This document shows, piece by piece, positions 8,458 to 17,322 of a stretch of 64,000 nucleotides of DNA. A model generated the notes under the pieces. The model had not been told where the DNA came from. It was given only the letters and a program-made list of their open reading frames with translations, and did no database searches. Every line of letters begins with the position of its first letter. Position 1 is the stretch's first letter. Source of the stretch: Clostridiales bacterium (GTDB lineage: Bacteria > Bacillota > Clostridia > Monoglobales > WRBX01); the NCBI GenBank assembly GCA_031261985.1, contig JAISIR010000018.1, positions 55,343 to 119,342 on the forward strand, given 5' to 3'. Made by a program: the position numbers and the translations under genes.

Positions 8458-8564
8458 GTATGGGGGCGTTTCCTTTTAGCTAATTTATACAATACAATTG
8501 ATAAACATGCAATCGAAAACATTGTTAATGTAGCAAATGCCACAATAGCAACTATTATTTCCAT
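8448..8564 (-). CDS. Small hydrophobic type I toxin peptide (holin-like), 38 aa
   Basis: This gene is too short for the ORF track. It starts with ATG at 8564 behind a very strong AAAGGGGGTGAG ribosome site. The peptide has one membrane helix (EIIVAIVAFATLTMFSIACL onward) and a basic tail (KLAKRKRPHTKK). That is the layout of TxpA/BsrG/holin-like type I toxins, which depolarise or disrupt the membrane. A near-consensus promoter lies 83 bases upstream, giving a roughly 76-nt structured leader. A convergent antisense RNA starts on the other side. I do not recognise the exact family member, but gene size, helix, basic end and antisense partner all agree. Confidence 0.8.
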   Translation of the reverse strand: MEIIVAIVAFATLTMFSIACLSIVLYKLAKRKRPHTKK

Positions 8565-8646
8565 ACGTTTTCTCACCCCCTTTTGTTAAAAATGAGGCGA
8601 GCATAACCGCCAGACTTCCGTCTGTTGAGCCTTACTCTTGATTTGC

Positions 8647-8675
8647 ATTATATCATGTTTTATTAAATTTGCCAA
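8647..8675 (-). promoter_or_regulatory. SigA promoter of the type I toxin mRNA
   Basis: On the minus strand: TTGGCA (complement of 8670-8675), 17 bases, TATAAT (complement of 8647-8652). The predicted 5' leader (about 8640 to 8565) can fold into a GAGTA/TGCTC stem enclosing a CAGAC-GGAA-GTCTG hairpin. Confidence 0.82.
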
Positions 8676-8690
8676 GGTATCGTTGCGGAT

Positions 8691-9149
8691 TTATGTCAAC
8701 CCTAAGTATCTAATTTTTTCATAAGAATAGGTGCTTAGCAGACGCATCTGGCTATCGTAAGTATGCGTGCAAATAAGCGGAATTCCGTCTTGAAACCCTG
8801 TGATAATTAGCGAGTGATAGAATCCATCGTTTATGCTACCTAGCTGAATAATATCGCCTAATTGTGCATCTTGCGCGGCAATTTCGCTACCCTTAGCGCC
8901 CTCTTGGTTATTGCTTATGATGAACTTGTATAAATACTCCACGCCCGTCCACGCCGCCGTCCTAGAGTTTAAATTATTGTAATACCAGCCTGTTATTGGG
9001 GTGAAGTTCATCGCGCCATAACCTGCGAATAAACATTGCGAGATAAAATTTGTGCAATCGCCGCCTAGAGCATCAAAATTATAATACTTAGGGTTGCGTT
9101 TTAGCGCCCATTCCTGCGCATATTCTATTGCTAAATCTCTATTATACAT
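8691..9149 (-). CDS. Amidase_6-type cysteine amidase/peptidase
   Basis: The 152-residue protein matches the putative amidase domain of NlpC/P60-like enzymes. The nucleophile is in GGDCTNFISQCL and the catalytic histidine in YHSLIITGF. There is no signal peptide. The ORF track starts at 9170, but AAAGGAGAG precedes the ATG at 9149 with correct spacing. Its ribosome site lies inside the 3' arm of a hairpin that also looks like the terminator of the upstream gene, so expression may be attenuated. The substrate is unknown; the family acts on peptide or amide bonds, often in cell walls. Confidence 0.78.
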   Translation of the reverse strand: MYNRDLAIEYAQEWALKRNPKYYNFDALGGDCTNFISQCLFAGYGAMNFTPITGWYYNNLNSRTAAWTGVEYLYKFIISNNQEGAKGSEIAAQDAQLGDIIQLGSINDGFYHSLIITGFQDGIPLICTHTYDSQMRLLSTYSYEKIRYLGLT

Positions 9150-9150
9150 A

Positions 9151-9189
9151 AAAAACTCTCCTTTATACATAATTGTATGGAGAGTTTTG
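9151..9189 (-). terminator. Terminator/attenuator hairpin enclosing the amidase ribosome site
   Basis: Read on the minus strand, AAAACTCTCC and GGAGAGTTTTTT pair over 10 bases. An inner ATACA/TGTAT helix extends the stem. The T run touches the amidase start codon, and the GGAG in the 3' arm is the amidase Shine-Dalgarno sequence. Confidence 0.75.
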
Positions 9190-9220
9190 TTTTATAATGA
9201 CATTATAGATTGCGTGTTGA

Positions 9221-9946
9221 TTATTGAGCGGTAAAGTATTCGACAACACCTGCAGGAGTGCCAAAAATTTCACCTATAATTACAATATTTTTGCCCGATT
9301 TATCGACCGCGTACAAATTAAACACCTGGTTTTGCGTTCCTTTTTCGTACGAAATAACCGCCTGACCGCCAGGGATATTGACTACTTTTGCATTGGCAAA
9401 CTCTAGTTCCGTCTTAGAATGAGTAAACTTTTGGGTAATGGTTTTGCCGTTATAACTTGCGCTAATCGACATGTTATAAGGGTCAATAATTTTTACGTCA
9501 TAATTATTTGCTTTAGCAAAATCGACATATCTGCCGATATACTCGACGTCATCGCCATTTAAGGTGTAAAGCATAGTGGCGGTTGAACCCTCTTGAGGCG
9601 AAGTTACCCAAACAAAATTACCAAAAGGCTCGATGTTTTGAACGCCATAATCGCTGATGGCACCTACAATTTCGATGTTTTTGGTTACCGTTTTAGCATT
9701 ACTCGATTTAGGGTTGGTTGCGGTGATAGAAAGCGTGTTTTCGCCTGTTTTGTTTATGGTGTAGGTGGTTTGAGAGTTGGTATCGTCAGCAGTTGGGGAC
9801 GGGCTTGGAGTGGCAGAAACATCGGTAGATGCTGGCGCGTTTGCGATATCAACATTGGGTGCGATAGCTTTTTCGTAACAAAGGATTATCGCGATGATTA
9901 CTATTATTGAAGCAATTGCAATTAAGATTTTTGTTTTCTTTTTCAT
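9221..9946 (-). CDS. Membrane-anchored extracellular protein of unknown function
   Basis: The 241-residue protein has an uncleaved N-terminal anchor (KILIAIASIIVIIAIILCY), a Ser/Thr/Pro linker (ASTDVSATPSPSPTADD) and a beta-rich outer domain of about 170 residues. I recognise no catalytic motif. It lies upstream of the amidase and is separated from it by the hairpin at 9151-9189. Confidence 0.65.
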   Translation of the reverse strand: MKKKTKILIAIASIIVIIAIILCYEKAIAPNVDIANAPASTDVSATPSPSPTADDTNSQTTYTINKTGENTLSITATNPKSSNAKTVTKNIEIVGAISDYGVQNIEPFGNFVWVTSPQEGSTATMLYTLNGDDVEYIGRYVDFAKANNYDVKIIDPYNMSISASYNGKTITQKFTHSKTELEFANAKVVNIPGGQAVISYEKGTQNQVFNLYAVDKSGKNIVIIGEIFGTPAGVVEYFTAQ

Positions 9947-9983
9947 TTTAATCCCTCATTTAAATATAATGCGTGTTGTTTAC

Positions 9984-11045
9984 TTAGATTTCTTGTAAAA
10001 ATTTATCGGTTAAATTGTACATACTTGTGATATCTTCAAGCATTGCAATGCTATTTGGTGCGTGGATATTCCTACACGGAACGGAAAGCGCAGCGGTTGG
10101 GATTCCACCTACATTAGTATGGATTGTGGCACTATCGTTTCCGCCAGTAACTCCGCGTTTAAACTGCGTTTTAATGTTATTCCGTCTGGCAATTTCGACA
10201 AGACTATTCACTAAATACCTAGGATTAATGCAGCCACTATCCATAAAAGTTAAAGCAACACCATCGCCTAAAACAGTAGAAACGTCCTCGTCTTTTACTT
10301 CAGGAAAGTCGGCGCAAGTGGTGCCTTCTAAAACAAGAGCAAGGTTGGGGCAGATAGTAAAACTTGAAGCTTTTGCACCGCGACAGCCTACTTCTTCCTG
10401 CACATTCCAGACAAAAAATATGTCTTTATTATAGTTATTTTGCAAAAGTTTAAGTAAAACAAAGCAGCCGATTCTATCGTCTAAAGCCTTGGATTTAATA
10501 CGATTATTAACGATTTTGAATTGCGAATTAAACGTGGCATAATCGCCTTTTTCAACCATGCTTTCGGCGTCAGATTTATCCTTGGCACCGATATCTATTT
10601 TCAAAGTTTTTTCGGTAACTTTCTTCCCGTCCTTTAGCATGTGCTTAGGAATCGTGGTAATTACACCGTTTATTGGCATATTATTTTTACCGTGAACAAT
10701 TACGCGCTTAGATGGAAGGATAGAATTGTCGATGCCACCAACACATTTAAAACTTAAAAAACCCTCGTTGTCTATGGATTTTATAATGAATCCAACTTCA
10801 TCCATGTGCGCGCAGAGCATTATTTTTTGCGCGATGGCTTCTGCAAAAGTCGCGGGTTTATGCGCAATAACGTTTCCAAGGACGTCGATAGATACGTCGG
10901 CTCCTGCTTCGCGGCATTTATCGGCTATAAAATTAGCAAGGGTGGATTCGTTACCAGAAGGAGCGTTGAACTCGCATAATTGCTGCAAAAGTTGAAGGTC
11001 GTAGGCGTCAAGATGCTTATTATTCTGCTCAAAATTATATTCCAT
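9984..11045 (-). CDS. M42-family metallo-aminopeptidase (copy 1)
   Basis: The 353-residue protein is a dinuclear-metal peptidase of the M42 (PepA/FrvX/TET) family. Metal and catalytic motifs are CAHMDEVGFIIKS, KALDDRIGC, WNVQEEVGCRGA and RNIHAPNSIA. The TET-forming family trims peptides released by proteases. It overlaps the next M42 gene (11035-12096) by 11 bases and has an AGGAGG ribosome site in that gene's end. Both copies are exactly 353 residues but clearly diverged, which suggests an old tandem duplication with different substrate preferences. Confidence 0.88.
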   Translation of the reverse strand: MEYNFEQNNKHLDAYDLQLLQQLCEFNAPSGNESTLANFIADKCREAGADVSIDVLGNVIAHKPATFAEAIAQKIMLCAHMDEVGFIIKSIDNEGFLSFKCVGGIDNSILPSKRVIVHGKNNMPINGVITTIPKHMLKDGKKVTEKTLKIDIGAKDKSDAESMVEKGDYATFNSQFKIVNNRIKSKALDDRIGCFVLLKLLQNNYNKDIFFVWNVQEEVGCRGAKASSFTICPNLALVLEGTTCADFPEVKDEDVSTVLGDGVALTFMDSGCINPRYLVNSLVEIARRNNIKTQFKRGVTGGNDSATIHTNVGGIPTAALSVPCRNIHAPNSIAMLEDITSMYNLTDKFLQEI

Positions 11046-12096
11046 TTTGACATACCTCCTGCATCAATTTCAACGTCGAATCTATGCTATAAAGTTGAGC
11101 TACTTCGCTAGGCGAGTGCATATATCGCAATGGTATGGAGATTAATCCGCAAGGGATTCCGCCAGCTAAATTCTGCAAACTCCAGGCATTTGTGCCACTA
11201 TTAGCACCACAAACCTCAACCGTGTAAGGTATATTCGCATTGGTCGCAAGTTCCTTTAGGCGGTGGAAAATTTGTTTATCAAGCGTGGCACCCGCGCCAA
11301 TAGCAACGCCAGAATCCAGCTTAAAAGCATCGTCTTCTGCCGTGACATTAGGTGAAATCCCGTGGGTAACATCTATAACAATAGCTTTTTTAGGAAGAAT
11401 TTTGTATCCTCCCATCGCAGCGCCACGGCAACCTACTTCTTCTTGAACGCTAGCTAAAAAGGCGATTTTTTTGGGGGGATTATTGGTGGAATAAGTATTT
11501 TGGCTGACATATTCTGCAATTTTAAGTAAAAGGGCTATGCCGACACGATTGTCCAAGCTTTTAGAGGCGAATGTGTCGTTAGTTAATTCGGAAAATTCGT
11601 GGATATACGAAACATAATCGCCAATTTCAATTGAAGTAACGCCAAAGGTGTCGATGTATAAATCTTTAATTTGGGGAGGTTTATCGTCGGTAGTTTTATC
11701 CTTTAAATGTGGTGGAATCGAGCAGAAAACGCCAGGTATATCACCATTTTTAGTATGGATTACAACTTCGATATTTTGCAGAATGCCAGGGTCGACGCCT
11801 CCAACGGGGGCGACTTTTATAAAACCGTTATCGCAAACCTTTGTTACCATAAAACCCACTTCGTCGATATGTGCCTCGAACATAATATCGGGCTGAACAT
11901 CAGGGTCACGCGTGTTTTGAATGTTTGAATCTTGATGCGATTCTGCGGCATAATTATAAGCCCAAACATTGCCGAAGTCGTCCCTAAACGTGGCAAAATT
12001 TAAGCTTTTAAAGTGCGAATACACAAAATCGGTGAGTTTCTTCTCGTCCCCACTAATTGCAGGGATAGACGTTAGTTTTTTAAGTAAATCTTTCAT
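11035..12096 (-). CDS. M42-family metallo-aminopeptidase (copy 2)
   Basis: This is the 353-residue upstream paralogue of the gene at 9984. It has EAHIDEVGFMVTKV, KSLDNRVGIALLL, ASVQEEVGCRGAAMGG and RYMHSPSEV. Between residues 40 and 80 it carries an extra acidic segment (SHQDSNIQNTRDPDVQPD) not seen in the first copy. A cytosolic peptide-trimming role is expected. Confidence 0.87.
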   Translation of the reverse strand: MKDLLKKLTSIPAISGDEKKLTDFVYSHFKSLNFATFRDDFGNVWAYNYAAESHQDSNIQNTRDPDVQPDIMFEAHIDEVGFMVTKVCDNGFIKVAPVGGVDPGILQNIEVVIHTKNGDIPGVFCSIPPHLKDKTTDDKPPQIKDLYIDTFGVTSIEIGDYVSYIHEFSELTNDTFASKSLDNRVGIALLLKIAEYVSQNTYSTNNPPKKIAFLASVQEEVGCRGAAMGGYKILPKKAIVIDVTHGISPNVTAEDDAFKLDSGVAIGAGATLDKQIFHRLKELATNANIPYTVEVCGANSGTNAWSLQNLAGGIPCGLISIPLRYMHSPSEVAQLYSIDSTLKLMQEVCQNGI

Positions 12097-12137
12097 TTGT
12101 AGGTTCCTTTTTAAGTAACTCTTTTAGTATTATATAA

Positions 12138-13553
12138 TTATATCTCATTTACCAAGGTTTTAAATTTTTTGCCACGATGCTCGAAATCAACGAACATATC
12201 GAAGCTTGCGCACGCTGGAGAAAGCAGGATAACATCGTTATTCGTCGCATTTTCGTAAGCTGTTTGGACAGCACCTGCAAAACTATCGCAATTTAGAATA
12301 ATTAAACCAGAATTAGGGAAGCCGCTATGATTCATGACTTCTTTTTTAATTTTGGACGCGGTTTTGCCAATTAAAATCAACTTCTTTACATGCGCGATTA
12401 TATCTTCCGCTAAAGTATCAAACGGTATTTTTTTGTCGTATCCACCTGCGATTAGAACTACTTTTTGGTCGAAAGATTTTAGTGCTGCGCGCGTGCGAGT
12501 AGGGCTGCTTGCAATGCTATCGTTATAAAATTTAATGCCGTTTTTTGTTGCAACGTACTCGATTCTATGTTCTACACCTTTAAAACTTTTGGCAACATTT
12601 ATTATCGATTCGATTGAAACAATGCCCCAAACAGCCGCGATTGCAGCCAAAAAGTTTTCGACGTTATGCCAGCCCGGTACTAGAATATCGCTGATTTTAA
12701 TAACTTCGACATCGGCATCGCCATCGTTGACAAAAATTGCGTCATCACGCACAAATGCACGCTTATCAAGTGAGTTATCTAAAGCAGATGGCGTTGAACT
12801 GAACAAAAAAACTTCCGCCTTTTTATTTTCCGCAAAATTTTTAGTAATCGCATTGTCGTAATTAAGCACTAGCCTACAGTTTGGATTTTGCAAGTTAAAT
12901 ATGTTGCTTTTTGCATTAACATACTCTTCCATCGAGTTGTGCATATCTAAATGATTAGGCGAAACATTAGTAACCACCGCAATTTTAGGGCTGACAGATA
13001 TGTTTTGAAGTTGAAAGCTGCTAAGTTCTAAAACAACCATGTCGTGCGATGTGATTTGCTCTATTTTATCGATTAAAGGAGTCCCAATATTGCCGCCTAA
13101 ATGCGTGGTAATTCCTTGTGTTTTAATCATTTGGGCAATTAAAGTGGATGTTGTAGTTTTTCCGTCGCTACCTGTTACACCAATAATATCGCAGGCACAA
13201 AGCTGCATAAAAAGCTCAATCTCGCTGGTTATAACGCTTCCATTAGCTTTCGCTTTATTGATAAACGCATTATCGGCGCGCATGCCAGGAGTTTTGAAGA
13301 TATATTTGTACTTGCCGCCTACTAAATTTTCAAGGTATCCATCGCCTATTGAGAACTTAACACCTAAACTTTTAAGTTGTTTATAGGTTGTGCCAAGCGC
13401 GGTTGATGTTTTTTGGTCGTACGCTGTAACCTTTGCCCCATACTTAATTAATTGCTTAATTAAAGGGATATTGCTGACCCCTATACCAACCACCGCAACA
13501 CTTTCACCTTTAATTTGGCTTTTGAATTGCTCTAGTTTGTAATTAGGGTTCAA
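12138..13553 (-). CDS. murD: UDP-N-acetylmuramoyl-L-alanine:D-glutamate ligase
   Basis: MurD adds D-glutamate in the cytoplasmic steps of peptidoglycan synthesis. The N-terminal Rossmann domain (VAVVGIGVSNIPLIKQL) is followed by the ATP loop GVTGSDGKTTTSTLIAQ, the central HLDMHNSMEEY segment and the C-terminal ligase domain (FYNDSIASSPTRT, LLSPACASFDMF). At 471 residues it is slightly longer than usual. The start is TTG at 13553: an ATG seven bases earlier is out of frame, and AAGGAGG is 8 bases before the TTG. Confidence 0.95.
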   Translation of the reverse strand: MNPNYKLEQFKSQIKGESVAVVGIGVSNIPLIKQLIKYGAKVTAYDQKTSTALGTTYKQLKSLGVKFSIGDGYLENLVGGKYKYIFKTPGMRADNAFINKAKANGSVITSEIELFMQLCACDIIGVTGSDGKTTTSTLIAQMIKTQGITTHLGGNIGTPLIDKIEQITSHDMVVLELSSFQLQNISVSPKIAVVTNVSPNHLDMHNSMEEYVNAKSNIFNLQNPNCRLVLNYDNAITKNFAENKKAEVFLFSSTPSALDNSLDKRAFVRDDAIFVNDGDADVEVIKISDILVPGWHNVENFLAAIAAVWGIVSIESIINVAKSFKGVEHRIEYVATKNGIKFYNDSIASSPTRTRAALKSFDQKVVLIAGGYDKKIPFDTLAEDIIAHVKKLILIGKTASKIKKEVMNHSGFPNSGLIILNCDSFAGAVQTAYENATNNDVILLSPACASFDMFVDFEHRGKKFKTLVNEI

Positions 13554-13601
13554 GCAACATCCCTCCTTATACTATAAAGAATGATTACTCTTCAAAAAAT
13601 A

Positions 13602-15851
13602 TTACTCTTCGTCGGTTGATTCAGTTGAATCGGTTGGTGCAACAGGTTCTGCTGGCTCGTTAGGCTCAATCGCTTCGGTAGTAGTAGGCCCGGCATTCGG
13701 AACAGCAACATCGGTAGAATCTTTGGTACTTTTAGTAATGTCAATTCCGTTTATTTCATCCGCGTCGTCGCCGTCGGTTTCGATTGGCACATATTCCTCG
13801 GAATATCCAGGCATCATGGCAGCTCGGCTTAAACTGATTTTTTTGTTATCATAATCGATATCCAACACTTTACATTCAACAACATCGCCAATATTAACGC
13901 AAGATTGAACATTAGCCACGTGTTTAATATCTAGTTGAGAAATATGGATAAGCCCGTCTACGTTAGGCGAAACCTCGGCAAACGCACCGAAAGGAACTAT
14001 CCTAACAATTTTAGCATTGACAACATCACCAATATTTATGCTAACTTTTTTCCAAGGGTCCTCGTCAGGGTTTTTATGCCCAAGCGAGATGCGATTTTTT
14101 TCTAAATCTATCTCTTTTACATAAACATCAATTTCGTCGCCCTCTTTAACTACCTCGTCAGGCTTGCGAATATTGTTCCATGTAAGTTCAGAGATGTGAA
14201 CCAAGCCATCTACGCCGCCGATATCAACAAACGCGCCAAAGCTAGTTAGGGTTTTAACCTTGCCAGCGTAATGCTTGCCTACTTCTATATTTTCTAGCGT
14301 TTCGCTTTTTAATTTAGAGCGGTTCTCGTTTGAAGCTTGCTTAATAGAGCCGACGATTTTGCGACGTTTTTTATTAACCTCTGTAATCTTAAGCGACACA
14401 GATTTACCAACCAATGTGCTTAAATCTTCGACGAATCTGTTGCTTGCTTGCGATGCTGGCACAAAAACGCGAATATCTTTAACAGAAACAAGTAATCCGC
14501 CATTTATTGCGCGCTTAACAACGCCTTGAAGCACCGTTTTATTCTCGTACGCATCGTCAATCTCTTTGTATCCCTCGCGCTGCTCTAGCTTACGTAAAGA
14601 TAGCGCAACCTTGCCTTCCATATCATTAACGCGAATAACAAACGCTTCTAGTTCATCGCCCACTTTTGCAACGTCAGATGGCTTTTTGTTAGGGTCGGTA
14701 GATAGCTCATCGCTTGAGATAATACCATCGGATTTAAAGCCTAAATCTAACACGATTTCTGTTGGCGTAACCTCGATTACAACGCCTTTGACAATTTCGC
14801 CCGTGTAAAGTGAAACTAAAGATTTCTCGAATAAATCGGCAAAATCTTCGGTAGAATCGTCACTTGCGATAGCTGTTTTTGCGGTAGTTGTAGGTAGCGT
14901 TGAATCATCTGAAGCTGTAAAAGTAGCATTTGCCTCGGTTGTAGCAATTGTTTCGTTAGTAGTTTGTGTAGTCTGCAAATTTTCTTCTGTCATTTTTAAA
15001 ATAACCTCCTCAAGAATCCATTCCGGCGTCGAAGCCCCTGTTGTCACACCTATAGAATTATGTTGATTTAATTTTTCTATAGGCAATTGGCTAACATTTT
15101 CGGCAAAATATGTATTAGGCGAAATTTTAGCACATATATCAAATAATTTTTGCGTGTTAGAGCTGTTTTTGCCACCTATAATAAGCATGGCGTCCATTTT
15201 TTCTGCTAAGTCCTGCGCCTCGTTTTGACGATTTTCTGTCGCTGAACATATTGTATCAAAAACGTGGTATAAAATGCAAGCTTTTTTTGCAATTTTCTCA
15301 AAATTAATGCAAAATTCTTTAAATTTATTCTTATCCGCTGTTGTTTGAGCAACGACAATAACATTTTTATCGACAGGAACATCGCTTGCATCAGGTGAAT
15401 TTGTTATAAACGCGCTATTTTGCGCATAGCTGTTGGTCGCAATGACTTCGGGGTGACTTTTATCACCAAAAATGATTATTCTATAACCGTTATTATAGTT
15501 CTCTTCAACTATTCTATGAATTTTAAGCACCGAAGGGCAGGTTGCGTTAATAACCTCCACTTTCTTGATGGCCAGCTTTTGCATATCGTCTTTTGTTGCA
15601 CCATGCGAACGAATTACAACCACCGAATCATCGGCGATTTCGTCTATATTATTAGCAATTTTAACGTTTTTATTTTTAAGGTCTTCTAAAACATTTTTAT
15701 TATGTATAATTTCGCCATAAGTATAAATTTGACGGCTTGCATCACCGTTTTTTTTGGCTAAAGTATTATCGTCTATGGCTTGATAAATCATGTTAATTGC
15801 GCGTTTTACGCCATAACAAAAACCGTGATTTTTTGCCAATACTACTCGCAT
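13602..15851 (-). CDS. ispH-rpsA: Fused IspH (HMBPP reductase) and ribosomal protein S1
   Basis: Residues 1-285 are IspH, the [4Fe-4S] enzyme making IPP and DMAPP in the MEP pathway. The cluster cysteines are in HGFCYGVKRA, NATCPSVLKIH and ICSATENRQNE. A Thr/Ala/Ser linker (about 290-345) leads to four S1 RNA-binding domains (about 350-675) such as VDIGGVDGLVHISELTW and EVSPNVDGLIHISQLD, then an acidic tail. The fusion is characteristic of Clostridia. It overlaps plsC by 10 bases in the cmk-plsC-ispH/rpsA order found across the class. The S1 part may bind mRNA or ribosomes; why it is tied to isoprenoid synthesis is not known. Confidence 0.95.
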   Translation of the reverse strand: MRVVLAKNHGFCYGVKRAINMIYQAIDDNTLAKKNGDASRQIYTYGEIIHNKNVLEDLKNKNVKIANNIDEIADDSVVVIRSHGATKDDMQKLAIKKVEVINATCPSVLKIHRIVEENYNNGYRIIIFGDKSHPEVIATNSYAQNSAFITNSPDASDVPVDKNVIVVAQTTADKNKFKEFCINFEKIAKKACILYHVFDTICSATENRQNEAQDLAEKMDAMLIIGGKNSSNTQKLFDICAKISPNTYFAENVSQLPIEKLNQHNSIGVTTGASTPEWILEEVILKMTEENLQTTQTTNETIATTEANATFTASDDSTLPTTTAKTAIASDDSTEDFADLFEKSLVSLYTGEIVKGVVIEVTPTEIVLDLGFKSDGIISSDELSTDPNKKPSDVAKVGDELEAFVIRVNDMEGKVALSLRKLEQREGYKEIDDAYENKTVLQGVVKRAINGGLLVSVKDIRVFVPASQASNRFVEDLSTLVGKSVSLKITEVNKKRRKIVGSIKQASNENRSKLKSETLENIEVGKHYAGKVKTLTSFGAFVDIGGVDGLVHISELTWNNIRKPDEVVKEGDEIDVYVKEIDLEKNRISLGHKNPDEDPWKKVSINIGDVVNAKIVRIVPFGAFAEVSPNVDGLIHISQLDIKHVANVQSCVNIGDVVECKVLDIDYDNKKISLSRAAMMPGYSEEYVPIETDGDDADEINGIDITKSTKDSTDVAVPNAGPTTTEAIEPNEPAEPVAPTDSTESTDEE

Positions 15852-16420
15852 AAAAGTTTAATCTCCTGCATCAGTTTTTGAGTTTTTGGGCGGATATCTT
15901 TCGACGGAGAATCGGGTTCTAAATCGTCAAAACTCATTAATTCACCCGGGTTTATAATTACTCGGCTGCGTAAAAACCTATATTTGCCATACATCCCTAT
16001 AGGTAAAATGGGCGCGCTTGTTTTTGCACTCAAAGCAACTGGACCATTTTTGCCTTTGTTTATGTCTACCTCTTTAGCTCGAGTACCTTGAGGGAAAATT
16101 AGCAGCGGCTCGCCATTTTCTAAAATTTTAATGGCTTCTTTATATGCGTCTTTATCGACAGAATTGCGTTTTATTGGTATAGCACCAAGGATAGAAATAA
16201 GCCAACCAAAGGGTTTAAACACAAAAAGTTCCGCCTTGGCAATAAACCTTACCTCTCGCGGAAGTAGTATTCCTATTAAAATTACCTCGAAAATACTTCT
16301 GTGATTAGGGCAGACTATGCAAGCACCGTCGGGCATAACGAGTGGTTTTTTGATTGAATAAACGCCAAAAATTTTGAATACAAACCTAAGCGTTCGCTTC
16401 AGCACCATACAGAAGCTCAT
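15842..16420 (-). CDS. plsC: 1-acyl-sn-glycerol-3-phosphate acyltransferase (PlsC-like) with variant motifs
   Basis: The 192-residue protein is a PlsC-type membrane-associated acyltransferase for phosphatidic acid synthesis. Motif I reads NHRSIFEV, so the usual HX4D is HX4E. Motif III reads FPQGTR instead of FPEGTR. The rest (VRFIAKAELFVFKPFGWLIS, LGAIPIKR, APILPIGMYG) is normal. AGGGAG precedes the ATG at 16420, which gives a 35-base overlap with cmk. Most likely active, but the two substitutions deserve attention. Confidence 0.85.
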   Translation of the reverse strand: MSFCMVLKRTLRFVFKIFGVYSIKKPLVMPDGACIVCPNHRSIFEVILIGILLPREVRFIAKAELFVFKPFGWLISILGAIPIKRNSVDKDAYKEAIKILENGEPLLIFPQGTRAKEVDINKGKNGPVALSAKTSAPILPIGMYGKYRFLRSRVIINPGELMSFDDLEPDSPSKDIRPKTQKLMQEIKLLCE

Positions 16421-17108
16421 ATAATTTCTCCCTAATTATTTCTTTTAACAGTTCTATTGAAGTATCAAGAGAGTTATCGGAAGTATCGACAACCATTGCA
16501 TCGCGAGCCACCATTAAAGGTGCAAACGCGCGGCTAGAATCGTTTTTATCTCTAAATTTAATATCGCGTTTTACTTGTTCAAAAGTTGTAGCGCTTCCGC
16601 GTTCTTGAAGCTCTTTAAAACGTCTAACAGCACGGTCTTCAATTGTTGCAGTCAAGAATATCTTGATATTTGCATGAGGTAGCACGTAACTACCTATATC
16701 GCGGCCGTCCATTATTACGTTATCGGTAGCGGCAATTTTGCGCTGAAACTCTACCAATTTAATGCGGACAGATTGAATTGTAGCAACTTGAGATGCCGCT
16801 GTAGCAATATCTAGCGTTCGGATTAAGCTAGACACATCTTCGTCGTCAAGAAGGACTTGATAACCACCATCGGCAGTGGATTTTAGGTTTACAGAGGTAG
16901 TTTCTAACATATCGGTGATAGTATCTTCGTCGTTTAAATTTATGTGGTTGCGTATTGCTTTAAGCGCAACTGCACGGTACATTGCCCCGGTATCTACATA
17001 TAGGAATCCAAAAAATCTAGCAAGTTCTTTAGAGATTGTCGTCTTCCCTGCGCCGGCAGGACCATCGATAGCTATTTTAATTGTTTGCATGTTTTCTACA
17101 TTTTCCAT
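16386..17108 (-). CDS. cmk: Cytidylate kinase
   Basis: CMP/dCMP kinase of nucleotide salvage. The P-loop is IAIDGPAGAGKTTISKEL, the CMP-binding part is YVDTGAMYRAVALKA, and MDGRDIGSYVLPHA is the conserved core with the basic lid RRFKELQERG. It is 240 residues, slightly longer than usual because of an extra C-terminal tail that overlaps plsC. The gene heads the cmk-plsC-ispH/rpsA cluster. The 214-base gap upstream holds no gene I can support. Confidence 0.95.
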   Translation of the reverse strand: MENVENMQTIKIAIDGPAGAGKTTISKELARFFGFLYVDTGAMYRAVALKAIRNHINLNDEDTITDMLETTSVNLKSTADGGYQVLLDDEDVSSLIRTLDIATAASQVATIQSVRIKLVEFQRKIAATDNVIMDGRDIGSYVLPHANIKIFLTATIEDRAVRRFKELQERGSATTFEQVKRDIKFRDKNDSSRAFAPLMVARDAMVVDTSDNSLDTSIELLKEIIREKLYELLYGAEANA

Positions 17109-17322
17109 TTGGAATCACGACCTATAAAAGGAGTTTATTGTGATATTTAGGAGCTTTGTGCCTTCTTAAATGCTATTTATTAAAAACAATTTATTACTCT
17201 ATATATTAAATTATATGTGGTGCGAAGGGGCTTATATCCCTTTTATGTTACTTTATCACAAGCGATTTAAAAAATCAATAGGATAAACATATTTGTAACA
17301 AAAATTTAATATTGGCTGATTT

